Below, piece by piece: positions 42,554-45,615 of a stretch of DNA of 45,615 nucleotides (within the stretch, counting starts at the first letter, position 1; each line of letters opens with the position of its first letter). The position numbers were made by a program, and so were the translations under genes. This stretch comes from Roseiflexaceae bacterium (GTDB taxonomy: Bacteria > Chloroflexota > Chloroflexia > Chloroflexales > Roseiflexaceae): contig CANJHS010000023.1 of assembly GCA_947474225.1 (NCBI GenBank), positions 1 to 45,615 on the forward strand, in the 5' to 3' direction. The notes below the pieces were generated by a model, which was not told the DNA's origin, did not search any database, and saw only the letters and a list, made by a program, of their open reading frames with translations.

Positions 42554-42603
42554 CCGAACCCATCGAGTAGCCTTTGGCGTCGATGGGTTCGGTTGTCTTT
42601 TTT
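42554..42603 (+). terminator. Intrinsic terminator after the oxidoreductase gene
   Basis: CCGAACCCATCGA (42554-42566) and TCGATGGGTTCGG (42580-42592) form a 13-bp stem with a 13-nt loop, followed by TTGTC and six T (42598-42603). Confidence 0.88.
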
Positions 42604-42671
42604 CAACGAGAGTGGTAACATACCGCGTCACGACAGATGCAACGACGCGTCTGGAAGGAAGGAACTCATCA

Positions 42672-44210
42672 ATGACTATTCGACCAAAAATTCTCAATGC
42701 ATCTGCGGCAACGCTTATCGAACATACCCTGGCACTACAGACGGGCACCCTCAGCGCCGATGGTGCGTTAGTGGTCAACACGGGTACGTACACCGGACGT
42801 TCCCCCCAAGATAAATATATAGTCCGAGATACACTCACCGATCAAACCGTGTGGTGGGGCGAGGTGAATCAGGCAATGCTGCCTGCACACTATGCCCTCT
42901 TGCGCGACCGCATCTACGTACACCTCGCCCTTCGTCAGGAGTACACATTACAGGCTTCGGTGAACGCCGACCCTACCTATGCGTACAATGTCGCTCTCCA
43001 CTCCGAGAGTCCCTGGCATACGCTTTTTGCTGCCAATCTCTTCCGCAGCGACTGGCGGGCTGACCAGCCCTCCATCACCATCCTGCATGCACCGTCGTTT
43101 GATGCAGAGCCGTTACGTGACGGGACACGGTCGAATGTCGCGATCGTTCTTGATGTCGCCAGTCTGACCATCCTTATCTGTGGGACGGCCTACGCAGGCG
43201 AAATCAAGAAAGCCGTTTTTACCTTACTCAACTACCTCATGCCGATGCGGGATGTCATGCCGATGCACGCAGGGGTCAATGTCGGGAGTGCCGGCGATGG
43301 AGCGGTGTTCTTTGGATTGTCAGGCACCGGCAAAACAACACTGTCGACCGACCCACAACGTCCCATGGTCGGTGATGACGAGCATGGCTGGAGCACTACC
43401 GGTGTTTTCAACTTTGAGGGTGGCTGCTATGCGAAAACAGTCCAGTTGTCCGCCGCGGGCGAACCCGAGATCTATGCTGCAACCAAACATTTCGGCACCG
43501 TGCTCGAAAACGTCGTGATTGATGCGGATACGCGCATCCCCGATTTCAACGATACCCGGTTATCCGAGAATGGTCGGGCCGCATATAGTCTTGATATCCT
43601 CGCCAACATTGCACCCCAGAGCCGTGCAGGGCATCCTAAGAATATCCTGATGCTTACCGCCGATGCCTTTGGCGTACTCCCGCCGATGAGTCGATTGACC
43701 GTTCCACAGGCGATGTATCACTTTTTGTCAGGCTATACCGCCAAGGTAGCTGGTACCGAGCGGGGCGTCAAAGAGCCGAGTGCAACGTTTTCGACCTGCT
43801 TCGGTGCACCATTCATGGTGTTGCATCCCGGTCGGTATGCTGCCTTGCTGGCAGAACGCCTCGAAGCACATGGAGCGACCGTTTGGCTCGTCAATACGGG
43901 TTGGTCTGGGGGACCCTATGGGGTCGGATCGCGGATGCCACTGGAATATACCCGCGCAATGGTGCGCGCCGCCATTACCGGTGCGTTGCAAGACGTGGAC
44001 TACACAGTTGATCCTGTCTTTGGCTTGGCAATGCCCCAAAGTTGTCCTGGAGTGCCTGCTTCAACGCTCGACCCACGCACTGCATGGGCTGATGCTGCCA
44101 GTTGGCACGGCGCCGCTTGTCGTCTGGCAGCGTTGTTTCATACAAACTATGTGCGCTACGCGGAAGAGGCACCAGCAGGGGCAGCGTTGGGTGCGCCGTT
44201 GGCACGCTAG
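42672..44210 (+). CDS. pckA: ATP-dependent phosphoenolpyruvate carboxykinase
   Basis: 512 residues from MTIRPKILNA (42672), chosen for the GGAAGGAA site; the frame extends further upstream without one. Motifs: TGRSPQDKYIV, the Lys/His metal site in MPMHAGVNVG, the kinase-1a loop GLSGTGKTTLS, kinase-2 GDDEHGW, and NTGWSGGPYG. It converts oxaloacetate and ATP to phosphoenolpyruvate and CO2 in gluconeogenesis, useful when cells grow photoheterotrophically or link the 3-hydroxypropionate cycle to sugar synthesis. Convergent with the MIP18-like gene across one terminator. Confidence 0.96.
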   Translation: MTIRPKILNASAATLIEHTLALQTGTLSADGALVVNTGTYTGRSPQDKYIVRDTLTDQTVWWGEVNQAMLPAHYALLRDRIYVHLALRQEYTLQASVNADPTYAYNVALHSESPWHTLFAANLFRSDWRADQPSITILHAPSFDAEPLRDGTRSNVAIVLDVASLTILICGTAYAGEIKKAVFTLLNYLMPMRDVMPMHAGVNVGSAGDGAVFFGLSGTGKTTLSTDPQRPMVGDDEHGWSTTGVFNFEGGCYAKTVQLSAAGEPEIYAATKHFGTVLENVVIDADTRIPDFNDTRLSENGRAAYSLDILANIAPQSRAGHPKNILMLTADAFGVLPPMSRLTVPQAMYHFLSGYTAKVAGTERGVKEPSATFSTCFGAPFMVLHPGRYAALLAERLEAHGATVWLVNTGWSGGPYGVGSRMPLEYTRAMVRAAITGALQDVDYTVDPVFGLAMPQSCPGVPASTLDPRTAWADAASWHGAACRLAALFHTNYVRYAEEAPAGAALGAPLAR

Positions 44211-44217
44211 CTGAAGC

Positions 44218-44252
44218 AAAAAAAAAACCCCGTGCGCAGCGCGAACGGGGTT
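44218..44252. terminator. Terminator shared by pckA and the MIP18-like gene
   Basis: AACCCCGT (44226-44233) pairs with ACGGGGTT (44245-44252), with additional GC pairing inside. An A-run at 44218-44227 becomes a long U-tract on the minus strand, so it works best for the minus-strand gene. Confidence 0.85.
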
Positions 44253-44267
44253 GGACACGGTCTGCGT

Positions 44268-44585
44268 CTAAAAGAATCCGAGTTGGTCGCGGGCTTCTTC
44301 GGTCATAAGGGATGGACTCCAGAATGGTGTCCAAACCAGATTGACACGGACATCTTCGAGATTTTTGTAGACATCGGCCAACACGCCGACTTCGCGTTTG
44401 ACCTGTTCGATGATTTGCGGACCTGCCGGACAGGCAGGCGTGGTGAGGGTCATGTCGAGGTCGACAATTTTGCCATCTTCGAGGATGTCGACGCGATAAA
44501 TCAAGCCCAGATTGACGATATCGAGCCCAATTTCGGGGTCGATAACATTTTTCAATGCGGTGCGAATCATTTCTTCTGTAAGCAC
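44268..44585 (-). CDS. MIP18/DUF59 family iron-sulfur assembly protein (SufT/PaaD-like)
   Basis: 105 residues, typical of stand-alone MIP18-domain proteins. LKNVIDPEIGLDIVNLGLIY, LTTPACPAGPQI with the conserved Cys, and VNLVWTPFWSPSLMTEEAR fit SufT and the MIP18 domain of Fe-S carriers. It probably helps mature Fe-S proteins. Such a helper would suit a phototroph with Fe-S-dependent BchXYZ, though it is 18 kb from the bch genes. Confidence 0.9.
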   Translation of the reverse strand: MLTEEMIRTALKNVIDPEIGLDIVNLGLIYRVDILEDGKIVDLDMTLTTPACPAGPQIIEQVKREVGVLADVYKNLEDVRVNLVWTPFWSPSLMTEEARDQLGFF

Positions 44586-44716
44586 TGGTACCCTCCGTGT
44601 GACGAAACCATGTGTATCATACCATAGTCACCTGATGCAACCCAATGCATTGTCTGCGCGTCAAACCGATGTTCTTACCTGTGTGGTGGCAACATATCTT
44701 TTCAGGAGGAGTTTCT

Positions 44717-45615
44717 GTGAATTTTCAATCTCGCATTGCATCGATTGTGGCAGTGGTCGCGGTCATTCTGGCACTCGGTGCTGCAACAACCCGCTATGCG
44801 CAAATCGACGAAGGGACACGGGGTATCATCGTGACCCAAGGTGCCGTCGAAGGAATCCAAGAACCCGGCTTATTCTTCCGCTTGTTCGCTCCGTTCACAA
44901 AAGTCGAAATCGTCAATGTCCGCCGACAATCTCGTCAAATCAAGCAAAATGTTGCGAGTAGCGACAAGCAACTCTACGACATTGACATCCAAGTCGACTA
45001 TAGTCGCAAAATAGCCCCCGATGCGTTGCGCTCAATGTACGGTCGCCTGGGGGTAAGTGACGAGCAATTGAATGCGCAGTTAGACGGATTTATCAGCGAA
45101 GCGGTCAAAACTGCCAGCACACAGTTCACCTTAGACCAAGGCTTGACGGACCGCGGCACTTTCTCACAGCGGATTCGGCAGTATCTGACCACTGCTCCCG
45201 GGGAAGGTCAGGTTGCCCCCGTTGATCAGCTCTATATCAATATCGAAGCGGTCAAAGTGCTCGACATCAACGTCGGCGAAGCGTACTCCAAGTTGCTCGC
45301 CGAAAAGGCAAACCTAGAGGTCCAGATCGAGACCGAAAACAAGCGTCGCCAGCAAATCGAAGCCGAACAGGCCAATAATCTGTTCCGTGCCGAACAAGAA
45401 GCCAAAGTCTCACTGACCACCGAAAAAGGCCGTACAGCCGCATCCCTCGAAGCAGCGAGCCGCGAATCGCAGGTGCGTACGGTACAAGGTCAGTCATTCC
45501 GGCAGAATCCTGAATTGCTCCGCCTCCGTGAACGCGAACTTATGGTCGAAATGCTCAAATCCGGCAACATCTGGTTCGTCGATCCCAATACAAATCTGAC
45601 GCTGCTCCTCGACAA
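44717..45615 (+). CDS. SPFH/band 7 (prohibitin-like) membrane protein (3' partial)
   Basis: The frame starts at a GTG (44717) with AGGAGGA 6 nt upstream and stays open to the end of the window (299 codons seen). One N-terminal TM segment (MNFQSRIASIVAVVAVILAL) is followed by an SPFH domain (IDEGTRGIIVTQGAVEGI, EPGLFFRLFAPFTKVEIVNV, YDIDIQVDYSR). A long Ala/Glu/Gln-rich coiled coil follows (EIETENKRRQQIEAEQANN). It is a prohibitin/HflK-like membrane scaffold that forms cage-like rings and modulates proteases. C-terminus missing. Confidence 0.9.
   Translation, partial: MNFQSRIASIVAVVAVILALGAATTRYAQIDEGTRGIIVTQGAVEGIQEPGLFFRLFAPFTKVEIVNVRRQSRQIKQNVASSDKQLYDIDIQVDYSRKIAPDALRSMYGRLGVSDEQLNAQLDGFISEAVKTASTQFTLDQGLTDRGTFSQRIRQYLTTAPGEGQVAPVDQLYINIEAVKVLDINVGEAYSKLLAEKANLEVQIETENKRRQQIEAEQANNLFRAEQEAKVSLTTEKGRTAASLEAASRESQVRTVQGQSFRQNPELLRLRERELMVEMLKSGNIWFVDPNTNLTLLLD

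Noticed and set aside
44501-45615. Minus-strand frames in the SPFH gene (44998-45192, 45232-45420, 45267-45497)
   Set aside because: All lie opposite the long open SPFH frame, which has a strong ribosome site and clear domain motifs.

Overview
The window looks like a chromosomal segment of a chlorosome-independent filamentous anoxygenic phototroph of the Roseiflexus type (Chloroflexota). The main evidence is a reaction-centre operon in which pufL and pufM are one continuous reading frame, together with a four-haem PufC, single LH alpha and beta genes, and the late bacteriochlorophyll a genes bchG, F, C, X, Y and Z. Base composition is moderately GC-rich apart from an AT-rich 0.7 kb control region upstream of pufB. 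No rRNA, tRNA, CRISPR array, transposase or phage gene was recognised. Both ends of the window cut genes.

Layout. 1-9 kb: carbohydrate and secondary metabolism. It holds a partial ADP-ribosylglycohydrolase with a lectin-like tail, a 26-bp tandem repeat, two tandem enolase-superfamily paralogues, a Cys/Met-type PLP enzyme, and a P450-GH3 glycosidase pair. 9-13 kb: a 1345-residue Dna2-like protein joining a Cas4/RecB-type nuclease to an SF1 helicase. 13-19 kb: a MacB-like export system (permease, ATPase, adaptor) divergent from a NarL-type two-component pair. 19-20.7 kb: a YraQ/YcgQ-like membrane pair. 20.7-21.4 kb: a YggS-family PLP protein.

21.5-32.5 kb, all on the minus strand: the photosynthesis cluster, read pufB-pufA-pufLM-pufC-bchG-bchF-bchC-bchX-(DUF169 gene)-(48-residue membrane protein)-bchY-bchZ and closed by a strong terminator. 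A sigma70-like promoter lies upstream of pufB. RNA hairpins between pufA and pufLM and between pufC and bchG could set different mRNA levels. Divergent from puf, across the AT-rich spacer with repeated TGCA and GTAC boxes, is a MerR/cobalamin-binding regulator of the CarH/LitR kind, followed by an unknown helical protein. This gene would be a natural light or B12-linked controller of puf.

34.8-45.6 kb: housekeeping genes. These are an SGNH hydrolase and murE (1 nt apart), argD with a beta-hydroxyacid dehydrogenase, a secreted endonuclease/exonuclease/phosphatase protein, a ThuA protein overlapping a quinone oxidoreductase, pckA, a MIP18/SufT-like protein, and a partial SPFH/prohibitin protein.

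The points most worth following up are the DUF169 and 48-residue membrane genes placed between bchX and bchY, the topology problem posed by the fused PufLM, and the CarH-like regulator whose light-sensing residues are altered.
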